From contig JAURLR010000212.1 of assembly GCA_030831135.1 (NCBI GenBank), positions 1 to 8,581 of the forward strand: DNA of 8,581 bases. The letters are read 5' to 3'. The notes below the pieces were generated by a model that searched no databases, was not told the DNA's origin, and saw only the letters and a list, made by a program, of their open reading frames with translations. Both the position numbers and the translations under genes were made by a program. Source of the DNA: Alphaproteobacteria bacterium. GTDB lineage: Bacteria; Pseudomonadota; Alphaproteobacteria; UBA6615. Below are positions 1-6,116 of the stretch, piece by piece; positions within the stretch are counted from its first letter, which is position 1; each line of letters starts with the position of its first letter.

Positions 1-1222
1 CGATGGCGCCGGCGTCGCGCAGTTCGCTGATTTTTGCGTCGTCGTAACCAAGCACCTGACGCAGGACTTCGTCGGTATGCTGCCCGAGAAGTGGCGGGTG
101 ATAGCGGTATTCGACCGGCGTGCCCGAGAGCTTCAGGGGGCTGGCAATCAACGCTGCGCCATCCGGACCCGCAAGCGGATGCGGGACATTCACCACCATT
201 TCGCGCGCCTTCACATGCGGATCCTCAAATACCTGATCAAGGGTGTTGATCGGACCGCAGCCGATCTTGTTGGCTTCCAGTTCAGCCAGCCAGTATGCGG
301 AGGATTTCTGCTTCATGATGGCCTGAAGATGGTCAACCACCTCCTTGCGATTGCCCACCCGCGCGGCATTGGTGGCAAAGATCGGATTGTCCGGCAGGTC
401 GGGTTCACCGATGATGCCGGCAAACACCTTGAACTGGGTGTCGTTGCCCACAGCGACGACAATATGCCCGTCAGCGGTTTCGAAGACCTGATAGGGAACA
501 ATGTTCGGATGGGCATTGCCGAGACGTTCGGCCTCACCGGAATGGATGAAGTTCATCCCCTGGTTGACCAGCCATGCCACCTGGGTGTCGAGCATGCCGA
601 TATCGATGTACTGGCCTTCTCCGGTGACAGCGGCATGCCGAAGCGCACCGTTGATGGCGACAGCGGCAAACATGCCGGACATTATGTCGGCAATCGGCAC
701 ACCGACCTTCTGTGGTTCACCGTCAGCTTCGCCTGTCAGGGACATAATTCCGCCCATGCCCTGAATCAGGAAGTCATAGCCGGGTCGTGACGCATATGGC
801 CCGGTCTGCCCGAATCCCGTGATCGAGCAATAGACCAGTTTCGGATTGGCTGCCTTCAGATCGTCATAGCCCAGTCCGTACCGGGCGAGGTTGCCGGTCT
901 TGAAGTTCTCCACCAGCACATCGGCTTTCAGCGCGATTTCGCGGACGATAGCCTGTCCGGTTTCGCTGCTGAGGTCGATTTCCACGGAACGCTTGTTGCG
1001 GTTGGCGCTCATGAAATAGGCGCTCTCACTTGTATCCTGGCCGTCCGGACCGGTCATGAAGGGAGGGGCAAACCGGCGGGTGTCATCACCGGCGCCCGGG
1101 CGTTCGATCTTGATCACGTCTGCGCCGAGATCGCCGAGCATCTGGGTGCAATAGGGGCCAGCGAGAACGCGGGTGAGGTCGAGGACGGTCACGCCGGACA
1201 GGGCGCCTTTGGTTTCGGACAT
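1..1222 (-). CDS. Class III CoA-transferase (CaiB/BaiF family), 3' end cut by window edge
   Basis: The reverse-strand translation from the ATG at 1222 gives 407 codons without a stop, ending in LRDAGAI. That is a typical family C-terminus, so probably only a few codons are missing. Family III enzymes move CoA from an acyl-CoA donor to a carboxylic acid acceptor in the cytosol. Visible hallmarks are the N-terminal LSGVTVLDLTRVLAGPYCTQ segment (about 8-27), LGDLGADVIKIERPGAGD (29-46), NRNKRSVEIDL (74-84), DVLVENFKTG (101-110) and ITGFGQTGPY (134-143). Asp179 in the PIADIMSG segment matches the catalytic aspartate of formyl-CoA transferase. The start is supported by GGAG (ctcc at 1231-1234 on the plus strand) eight bases upstream. 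It is divergent from a RutE-like reductase. The substrate cannot be read from sequence; formyl-CoA, succinyl-CoA:dicarboxylate and carnitine-type specificities all occur in the family. Family assignment is firm. Confidence 0.93.
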   Translation of the reverse strand, partial: MSETKGALSGVTVLDLTRVLAGPYCTQMLGDLGADVIKIERPGAGDDTRRFAPPFMTGPDGQDTSESAYFMSANRNKRSVEIDLSSETGQAIVREIALKADVLVENFKTGNLARYGLGYDDLKAANPKLVYCSITGFGQTGPYASRPGYDFLIQGMGGIMSLTGEADGEPQKVGVPIADIMSGMFAAVAINGALRHAAVTGEGQYIDIGMLDTQVAWLVNQGMNFIHSGEAERLGNAHPNIVPYQVFETADGHIVVAVGNDTQFKVFAGIIGEPDLPDNPIFATNAARVGNRKEVVDHLQAIMKQKSSAYWLAELEANKIGCGPINTLDQVFEDPHVKAREMVVNVPHPLAGPDGAALIASPLKLSGTPVEYRYHPPLLGQHTDEVLRQVLGYDDAKISELRDAGAI

Positions 1223-1239
1223 GTCAATTTCTCCGTGAT

Positions 1240-1257
1240 CCGATGTCTTCGCATCGG
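1240..1257 (-). promoter_or_regulatory. Small perfect hairpin in the CoA-transferase leader
   Basis: CCGATG and CATCGG form a perfect 6-bp stem around the six-base loop TCTTCG (plus-strand reading). It starts 18 bases upstream of the CoA-transferase ATG, directly before its GGAG ribosome binding site. It could affect translation initiation or mRNA stability; its role is unknown and it may be chance. Confidence 0.35.
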
Positions 1258-1322
1258 GGATGGTCTGCCAGTATTGGGCCTGAATAGTCCATTCCCCGCG
1301 CAGGCTCAATGTTGGTCCTCGG

Positions 1323-1355
1323 GTTCGTCCTGCGAACGCGGTTGCTGATGCGAAT
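1323..1355. promoter_or_regulatory. Candidate IclR-type operator between the CoA-transferase and reductase genes
   Basis: GTTCG (1323-1327) and CGAAC (1333-1337) form a perfect inverted repeat with a 5-bp spacer, and a third half-site CGAAT lies at 1351-1355. The same GTTCG-N5-CGAA arrangement occurs in the IclR/dioxygenase gap at 2989-3002, and it resembles the PcaR box known from Pseudomonas (GTTCGATAATCGCAC). The site sits in the divergent promoter region, about 100 bases from the CoA-transferase start and about 120 from the reductase start. That the nearby IclR protein binds here is an inference. Confidence 0.5.
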
Positions 1356-1383
1356 TGACTTTTGGTGGGTCGACGCACATTTA
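1355..1383 (+). promoter_or_regulatory. Weak sigma-70 type promoter candidate for the reductase gene
   Basis: TTGACT (1355-1360) resembles a -35 box. A poor -10-like CATTTA (1378-1383) follows after 17 bases, about 70 bases upstream of the reductase start, and the -35 overlaps the third half-site of the candidate operator. The -10 match is weak, so this is only a tentative placement. Confidence 0.22.
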
Positions 1384-1455
1384 GGACGCAATCCATTCAC
1401 ACGCCCGCATCCTGTCCCTGGAATACGGGTTAAAAGACGACGACACGGAGGTCTC

Positions 1456-2109
1456 ATGTCAGAAGAAGAAGCTCTCGCGGCGGCTCATGCCCGGATTGAA
1501 GATTATCGCAGCCGGATCAGCAGTCTCGACGATGATGCGCGTGATTTGCTGTTTCGTGAAGCGCGCAACCACAACTGGTGGCAGGACAAGGATGTGTCCG
1601 ATGCACAGCTTCGCGAGATCTATGATCTGGTGAAGTACGGCCCGACCAGCGCAAACACCCAGCCCCAGCGGATTATTTTCCTGCGGTCCGATGAAGCCAA
1701 GGAGCGGCTCAAGCCCGCGCTCAACGGCCCCAATGTCGACAAGACCATGAAGGCACCGGTTGTTGCGATCCTCGGTTACGACAACACCTTCTGGGAGGAT
1801 TTCCCCAAATTCTATCCGATCCGCCCCGAGATGGCAGATCGCCACAGGGAGAACGCGGATGTCGCGCAGCATTTCTCGTTCCAGCAAGCGACCCTGCAGG
1901 GTGCGTACTTCATCATGGCGGTACGCGCTGTCGGGCTTGATGCCGGTGCGATGGGCGGATTTGATGTGGCCAAGGTGAATGAAGAGTTCTTCAAGGACTC
2001 TCCGGTTCAGGCAAATTTCCTCTGCAATATCGGTTACGGACACCTCGACGGCATCAAGGGGCCGCGGCTCTTCCGTTATGCTTTTGAGGATGTATGCGAA
2101 ATCATCTGA
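1456..2109 (+). CDS. rutE: RutE-type nitroreductase-family FMN reductase (probable malonic semialdehyde reductase)
   Basis: The 217-residue protein belongs to the RutE/HadB branch of the FMN-dependent nitroreductase family. RutE reduces malonic semialdehyde to 3-hydroxypropionate with NAD(P)H at the end of the Rut pyrimidine pathway. From memory of E. coli RutE, the matches are NHNWWQDKDVSDAQLREIY (38-56), VKYGPTSANTQPQRIIF (59-75, flavin-binding segment), KERLKPAL (82-89), KAPVVAI (99-105), QGAYFIMAVRAVGLDAGAMGGFD (148-170) and NFLCNIGYG (187-195). It carries about 20 extra N-terminal residues compared with E. coli RutE. The start is fixed by GGAGG at 1447-1451, four bases upstream; the open frame extends to 1309 but without such a site. 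No other rut gene is nearby. It lies beside a CoA-transferase and an intradiol dioxygenase, so it may act on another semialdehyde or a nitro/quinone substrate. Confidence 0.88.
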   Translation: MSEEEALAAAHARIEDYRSRISSLDDDARDLLFREARNHNWWQDKDVSDAQLREIYDLVKYGPTSANTQPQRIIFLRSDEAKERLKPALNGPNVDKTMKAPVVAILGYDNTFWEDFPKFYPIRPEMADRHRENADVAQHFSFQQATLQGAYFIMAVRAVGLDAGAMGGFDVAKVNEEFFKDSPVQANFLCNIGYGHLDGIKGPRLFRYAFEDVCEII

Positions 2110-2132
2110 TTTCGTTTGCAGATACAGCTTGG

Positions 2133-2165
2133 AAAAACGGCGGTGCTTTGGTGCCGCCGTTTTTT
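2133..2165. terminator. Bidirectional rho-independent terminator between convergent genes
   Basis: AAAAACGGCGG (2133-2143) pairs perfectly with CCGCCGTTTTT (2154-2164), and a sixth T follows. The ten-base loop TGCTTTGGTG can add one C-G and two wobble pairs. The A-run and T-run make it work in both directions: it closes the reductase gene (stop 2107-2109) on the plus strand and the IclR gene (stop at 2173) on the minus strand. Confidence 0.9.
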
Positions 2166-2172
2166 CTTGGCC

Positions 2173-2943
2173 TCAGCCCGGTATCTGCGCGGTGATTTTC
2201 CGCGAAGCTTCGTGGAGGACAGGCAGGAACCGGCCCGTCATTTCATCAAGGCGTGTGCGGGCGGCATGGGTGCCCACATTCAGGGCCGCAAGGATCCGGC
2301 CGTTCCGGTCGTAAATTGGCACGGCAAGGGATCGCAGCCCGGTCTCGAGCTCCTGATCTACGAGTGCGTAACCCTTCATCCGAGCCGTTTCGATCGCTTC
2401 ACGGAGCTCAAACGGATCGGTCTTGGTCCATTCGGTGAATTTCCGGGGTTCGATCTCCGCCAGGCAGGCATCGAGCATCTCGGGTGGCTGGTGGGACAAG
2501 AGAACCCGTCCGAGTGACGTCACATGGGCGGGCAGGCGTGTGCCGATGCTGAGATTGATCGACATGATTCGGGTCGCCGAGACGCGCGCGACATAAATCA
2601 CGTCTTTCCCGTCAAGGACGGATGCCGAACAGGATTCCTCTAATTCGTGCACCACATCTTCCATTGCGGCCTGAGCAATCTTCCACCAGTTGAGGGAGGA
2701 AAGGTAGGCATAGCCAAGTCCCAGCACATGGGGGGTCAGTGAAAACTTTCGGCCGTCACTCCGGACGTGTCCCAGATGTTCAAGGGTGAGCAGGAAACGC
2801 CGGGCCGTAGCGCGGGTGGTTCCCGTCGCGACCGCGACCTCGCTGATGGTCATCTCTGGGCGGTCAGGGCCAAAGGCCTTAATCACGGCCAGACCGCGTT
2901 CGAGGGACTGCACGAATTCAGAGTTTGGGGCGTGTTCAGACAT
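2173..2943 (-). CDS. IclR-family transcriptional regulator, PcaR/PcaU/PobR type
   Basis: This 256-residue cytosolic regulator has the usual two-domain IclR layout. The N-terminal winged helix-turn-helix (about 10-72) has EFVQSLERGLAVIKAF, then MTISEVAVATGTTRATARRF (31-50) with the recognition helix, and wing residues RSDGRKFSLT (61-70). The C-terminal effector-binding domain (about 80-250) has VLDGKDVIYVARV (109-121), IGTRLPAHVTSLGRVLL (133-149) and LRSLAVPIYDRNGRILAALNV (203-223). The opening EFVQSLERGL and the GLGYAYLSSL stretch are typical of the PcaR/PcaU/PobR subgroup, which responds to aromatic acids or beta-ketoadipate-pathway intermediates. It is divergent from an intradiol dioxygenase, its likely target. 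The upstream sequence has no clear Shine-Dalgarno, but the start agrees with the family N-terminus. The effector is unknown. Confidence 0.93.
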   Translation of the reverse strand: MSEHAPNSEFVQSLERGLAVIKAFGPDRPEMTISEVAVATGTTRATARRFLLTLEHLGHVRSDGRKFSLTPHVLGLGYAYLSSLNWWKIAQAAMEDVVHELEESCSASVLDGKDVIYVARVSATRIMSINLSIGTRLPAHVTSLGRVLLSHQPPEMLDACLAEIEPRKFTEWTKTDPFELREAIETARMKGYALVDQELETGLRSLAVPIYDRNGRILAALNVGTHAARTRLDEMTGRFLPVLHEASRKITAQIPG

Positions 2944-2975
2944 TGACCGGGTTCAGTGCAAATTCTATAGTACGC

Positions 2976-3003
2976 ATATCGAACATATGTTCGTATATCG
3001 AAT
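2976..3003. promoter_or_regulatory. IclR (PcaR/PobR-like) operator with three half-sites
   Basis: An AT-rich patch in the 226-base divergent gap contains the perfect 14-bp palindrome CGAACATATGTTCG (2980-2993). A third half-site CGAAT follows at 2999-3003. The octamer ATATCGAA occurs directly repeated at 2976-2983 and 2995-3002. The right half reads GTTCG-TATAT-CGAA, the spacing seen in the Pseudomonas PcaR box. PobR and PcaU operators are known to combine an inverted repeat with an extra direct copy of the same half-site, as here. The site lies 37-60 bases upstream of the IclR start and probably serves both autoregulation and control of the dioxygenase. Confidence 0.72.
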
Positions 3004-3077
3004 TTATCAGTCATCGGAGTTGATGTCGATATCAAAGTCCAATGAAATTCCAAGCGCAGCGAACCCCGCAGGTGCGG

Positions 3078-3115
3078 TTGCAGAAATTCCGCTTTTCAGC
3101 GCATTCTGGCTGCAA
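3078..3115 (+). promoter_or_regulatory. Nested hairpin in the dioxygenase leader
   Basis: TTGCAG (3078-3083) pairs with CTGCAA (3110-3115). Inside it AAT pairs with ATT, and CGCT (3090-3093) pairs with AGCG (3098-3101) around a TTTC loop. It sits about 55 bases upstream of the dioxygenase start in the likely 5' leader. There is no T-run, so it is not a terminator. It may be mRNA structure or chance; function unknown. Confidence 0.3.
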
Positions 3116-3169
3116 TGAATTCGACCGCTTCGCCATGTGGCGGGTTGATACGGATCACGAGGAGAGAAA

Positions 3170-4098
3170 ATGCGAGACCTAACCGAAGACAATGTGACCG
3201 ATGCGGTCCTGAACACGATTGCGGCGGATACAAACCCCCGATTGAAAACGATCATGGAGGCGCTGGTTCGTCATTCGCATGATTTCATCCGTGAAGTGAA
3301 CCTGACGCCTGACGAACTGCTTTATGCGGCCCGGTTTGTTCAGAATGTCGGGCATATCTCCGACGACAAGCGGGAAGAGGGTGTGCTGCTCGGTGATGTC
3401 CTGGGCATGACCGCGCTCGTGGAAATCCTTGGTGACCGTGTTCGTACCGGCGCGACGGAGTCCAGCCTTCTGGGGCCGTTCTATCGTGAAGGCGCTCCGG
3501 CCCGGGAGATGGGCTTCGATATCTCGCTGAATGATGATGAAGGCGAACCGGCTTATCTGGCTGTCGTGTTACGGACAGTGAAGGTAATCCGGTTGAAGGT
3601 GCGATCCTCGACCTTTGGCAGACATCGCCGAACATGTTCTACGAAGCTCAGGTCGGGCAACCGAAGGGCTATGAAGACTATGCCTATCGCGGGAAGTTCA
3701 AGACCGGCGCGGACGGGCGCTACTGGTTCCTGTCGCGCAAGCCGGTTGATTATCCCGTTCCGACAGATGGTCCTGTCGGTCTGATCCTGAATGGCACGGG
3801 CCGACACTCCTGGCGCCCGGCCCATCTGCACTATCTCATCTACAAGGACGGTTATCAGACCATCCAGACCGAGATGTTCAACAGTGACAGCCAGTACCTC
3901 GATTCCGATGCGGTCTTCGGCGTGAAAGAGTCTCTCGTCATCCCGTATGTGAAGGTTGATGACGCCGCGCGTGCCAAGGAATACGGGTTCGAGGGCCCGT
4001 TTTATGAGGGTCTTTTCGACTTCGTCATGAAAGATGATGCGAGCGTGAAGGATGCCGAGGCTGTCTATAGCGAGCGCGCCAGCATGAGCTCGTCTTGA
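3170..4098 (+). pseudogene. Frameshifted intradiol ring-cleavage dioxygenase (hydroxyquinol/catechol 1,2-dioxygenase family)
   Basis: Joining two overlapping frames gives one intradiol dioxygenase of about 309 residues, a normal length. Frame one starts at 3170 behind AGGAG (3160-3164) and holds the N-terminal helical dimerisation domain (LTPDELLYAARFVQNVGHISDDKRE, LLGDVLGM, ESSLLGPFYREGAP). At codon 131 (3560-3562, Ala) it leaves register. The next frame continues exactly as expected with VTDSEGNPVEGAILDLWQ from 3568 to the stop at 4096-4098. Restoring one G near 3563 gives A-G-R-V-T-D. All iron ligands lie after the break: Tyr158 (in MFYEAQ), Tyr195 (in DYPVP), His219 and His221 (in RPAHLHY), reconstructed numbering. 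Uncorrected, frame one reads on to 3784 as nonsense without ligands. GRHSWRPAH and the overall pattern favour a hydroxyquinol 1,2-dioxygenase, which yields maleylacetate, over catechol; substrate is inferred. It may be a recent pseudogene or a sequencing error in a live gene. Confidence 0.88.
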
Positions 4099-4121
4099 GC
4101 CAAACCAGTTCGTTCCGTATT

Positions 4122-4149
4122 CCGGCGCTACCCCTGTGGGTGGCGCCGG
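4122..4149 (+). terminator. Strong hairpin between dioxygenase and dehydrogenase, possible terminator
   Basis: CCGGCGC-T-ACCC (4122-4133) pairs with GGGT-G-GCGCCGG (4138-4149) around the loop CTGT: twelve pairs, one of them T-G. It is followed only by TTTGCGTTT, so the T-run is poor. It lies 23 bases after the dioxygenase stop and 24 bases before the dehydrogenase start. It may be a partial terminator or an mRNA-stabilising element that sets different expression of the two genes. Confidence 0.55.
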
Positions 4150-4173
4150 TTTGCGTTTGAAAAGGGAAATACG

Positions 4174-5070
4174 ATGAACCTCGAGAAGATGAATATCGGC
4201 TGGATCGGCGCGGGCAAGATGGGTGCTCCGATGAGCGGCAATGTCATTGCGGCGGGCGGCGCGGTGACCGTGTTCGACCCGGTTGCTGACAACCTCGCCA
4301 AAGTGACTGCCGCTGGGGGACAGGCCGGAACGTCAAACCGGGCATTGGCAGAGACGGCCGATATCGTGGTCTCGATGATTCCCAATGACGCGGTCCTGCG
4401 TGCGGTGACCACCGGCGATGACGGCATTTTTGCCGTGATGAAGCCGGGCAGCGTCTATCTGGATATGAGTACGGTTTCGCCCGAGGCCTCGGCCGAGGTG
4501 GATGCTGCGGCGCGCGCTGCTGGAATTCATTATCTGCGGGCACCTGTCTCGGGGAGTACCGCGCTTGCCGAAGCCGGAGCCCTGACGATCATGGTGTCGG
4601 GGCCGCGTGAGGCTTATGACCGCTGTGTTCCGTTGTTCGAGGCGATGGGCGCACAGAATCTCTATCTCGGGGACAGCGATCAGGCGCGCTACCTCAAACT
4701 GGTGGTCAATCTGCTGGTCGGAACCACCGGCGCAGTGCTGGCAGAGGCCCTGACCCTTGGCCGGAAGGGCGGTCTGGACTGGGAGCAGATGCTCGATGTC
4801 ATCGGCGTCAGTGCGGCCGCATCCCCTTATGTGAAGTACAATCTGGATCCACTCAAGGCGCGGGATTTCACCGCTCTCTTCACGACCGAGCAAATGGTCA
4901 AGGATTCCCGGCTCATCTGTGATGCCGGCAAGGCAACTGGCGTGCCGATGGCAATCGGCGATGCCATGCTTGCAATGTTCGAAGAAACAATCGCTGCTGG
5001 TTATGGTCAGGAAAACCTGACCGCCGCAATCAAGCTGCTCGAAGGCAAGGCCGGTCTCGGCGAGGTCTGA
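4174..5070 (+). CDS. NAD(P)-dependent beta-hydroxyacid dehydrogenase (3-hydroxyisobutyrate dehydrogenase family)
   Basis: The 298-residue cytosolic enzyme has the standard family length and two domains. An N-terminal Rossmann fold opens with NIGWIGAGKMGAPM, with GxGxxG at Gly12-Gly14-Gly17. It is followed by FDP (34-36) after beta-2 and IVVSMIPND (64-72). The substrate signature is APVSGSTALAEAGALTIMVSG (123-143), where most members have DAPVSGG. The all-helical C-terminal domain carries the catalytic lysine, Lys175 in YLKLVVN, and the conserved Lys243-Asp244 in MVKDSRLICDAG. Relatives oxidise 3-hydroxyisobutyrate or reduce tartronate semialdehyde, succinic semialdehyde or similar acids. The changed GST after APVS argues against confident 3-hydroxyisobutyrate or GarR/GlxR specificity. 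The start follows an AGGGAA site at 4163-4168. It may be co-transcribed with the dioxygenase, subject to the hairpin between them. ATG 4189 is an alternative but less well-spaced start. Confidence 0.9.
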   Translation: MNLEKMNIGWIGAGKMGAPMSGNVIAAGGAVTVFDPVADNLAKVTAAGGQAGTSNRALAETADIVVSMIPNDAVLRAVTTGDDGIFAVMKPGSVYLDMSTVSPEASAEVDAAARAAGIHYLRAPVSGSTALAEAGALTIMVSGPREAYDRCVPLFEAMGAQNLYLGDSDQARYLKLVVNLLVGTTGAVLAEALTLGRKGGLDWEQMLDVIGVSAAASPYVKYNLDPLKARDFTALFTTEQMVKDSRLICDAGKATGVPMAIGDAMLAMFEETIAAGYGQENLTAAIKLLEGKAGLGEV

Positions 5071-5094
5071 CCCGCCAGTCTCGGGAGGACGGGG

Positions 5095-6102
5095 CTAGGA
5101 CGTCGCTTCGTATCCGTAGGACAGCCGGAACATCTCGTCCATGTGTTCTGCGGTTGTGCAAACTTCGTATTTCTGAGGCTGACCGTCGCTGACACAGGTC
5201 GGGACGGGCTCAATCACGGCATCAAAGCGCGGCGAATAGAAATAAGGAACCGAATATCGGTCCTGATCGCTCTTCGCATTCAGGACACGGTGCATGTTCG
5301 ACTGATAGACACCGTTGGTCCAGCGCGCCATCAGGTCACCGAGATTGATCACGAATGAACCCGCGATGGGTGGTGCGGCGACCCATTCATTCGATGCATT
5401 GCGCACTTCAAGTCCGCCAATATCATCCTGAGCCAGCAGCGTGATGCCACCCCAATCCGTGTGCGCGCCAGCGCCCAGTTGGTTGAACGCAGCCGATTCT
5501 GGGTGTGGGGGATATCGCACGAGACGCAGGACTGCGCTTGGCCAGTCATGGTGCTTGTTAAACCAGTCGGCTTCGAGATCAAGCGACAGTGCGATCAGAG
5601 ACAGAAGATGATCGCCAAGTCCCCGCATGGCGGCTTGATAGGCCACCATCTGCTCACGAAATTCAGGGATGCTATCGGGCCACTGGTTGTGGCCGATGCC
5701 GCGAACCCGGCGCCGTGCGAAGGGATGGTCATCGGGAACATCCATGCCGCAGTAATAGCTTTCCTTGAGATCGGGAGGGGCAGCCTCGCTCGTCGTGTCC
5801 TGGCTGTCGAGTTTTTGCTCGGCGATGGGTTCGTAACCTGCCGTGGTGGGCGAATTGCGCATATGGAGAGATTGTTTCTCCGCCATGGGCAGGTCGAAGA
5901 AGCGCGCCGTCCAGTCGAACTGTGCCTGGACCAGAGCCTCGGGCACCCCGTGATTCACGACATAGAAGAAGCCGATATTGCGGCATGCATCGCGGATTTG
6001 GGCCGCAATGGCCGTGCGGTCCTCGGCACGGGACTGGACGCCGCCCTTGAGGTCGATCACAGGGACGGCGGAGAGGGTGGTTGGTGGCGAATAAATGAGC
6101 AT
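5095..6102 (-). CDS. 2-oxoglutarate/Fe(II)-dependent oxygenase, isopenicillin N synthase-like
   Basis: This 335-residue protein has both domains of the plant-type (IPNS-like) 2OG oxygenases. The N-terminal DIOX_N region has VPVIDLKG (13-20), AQIRDACRNIGFFYVVNHGV (34-53) and WTARFFDLPMAEKQSL (64-79). The jelly-roll core has RLVRYPPHP (193-201), then HTDWGGITLLAQD with the iron ligands His214 and Asp216, GGLEVRN (229-235), FVINLGDLMARWTNGVYQSNMHRV with the distal ligand His271, and RYS (282-284) as the 2-oxoglutarate-binding RxS. The active site is therefore intact. Such enzymes hydroxylate, desaturate or cyclise small molecules using O2 and 2-oxoglutarate; the substrate cannot be predicted. 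The start is supported by AGAGG (cctct at 6110-6114) seven bases upstream. It is convergent with the dehydrogenase, 24 bases between stops with no clear terminator, and 133 bases downstream of glnK on the same strand. The leader holds an unusual nested structure. Confidence 0.92.
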   Translation of the reverse strand: MLIYSPPTTLSAVPVIDLKGGVQSRAEDRTAIAAQIRDACRNIGFFYVVNHGVPEALVQAQFDWTARFFDLPMAEKQSLHMRNSPTTAGYEPIAEQKLDSQDTTSEAAPPDLKESYYCGMDVPDDHPFARRRVRGIGHNQWPDSIPEFREQMVAYQAAMRGLGDHLLSLIALSLDLEADWFNKHHDWPSAVLRLVRYPPHPESAAFNQLGAGAHTDWGGITLLAQDDIGGLEVRNASNEWVAAPPIAGSFVINLGDLMARWTNGVYQSNMHRVLNAKSDQDRYSVPYFYSPRFDAVIEPVPTCVSDGQPQKYEVCTTAEHMDEMFRLSYGYEATS

Positions 6103-6116
6103 CGCGGCGCCTCTTT

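Noticed and set aside
77..790. Long plus-strand open frame of 237 codons
   Set aside because: It lies antisense inside the CoA-transferase gene, whose translation matches its family over the whole length; the plus-strand product resembles nothing and has no ribosome binding site.
1309..1455. Upstream extension of the reductase start to 1309
   Set aside because: The extra 49 residues are not RutE-like and cover the divergent promoter and operator region; the ATG at 1456 has a perfect GGAGG.
3540..3580. Programmed ribosomal frameshifting in the dioxygenase
   Set aside because: No slippery heptamer or stimulatory structure was seen at the junction, and programmed shifts are not known in this family; a one-base deletion or sequencing error is simpler.
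3634..4098. Dioxygenase C-terminal half as a separate gene starting at 3634
   Set aside because: There is no ribosome binding site, and the matching frame extends upstream to 3568 in perfect register with the family; it is the second half of a frameshifted gene.
4111..4128. GTTCG half-site upstream of the dehydrogenase as a third IclR operator
   Set aside because: No CGAAC-type partner lies at the right spacing; a single half-site is expected by chance.
5071..5094. Terminator between the convergent dehydrogenase and oxygenase genes
   Set aside because: Only a loose CCCG/CGGG pairing is visible in the 24-base gap, without a T-run on either strand.
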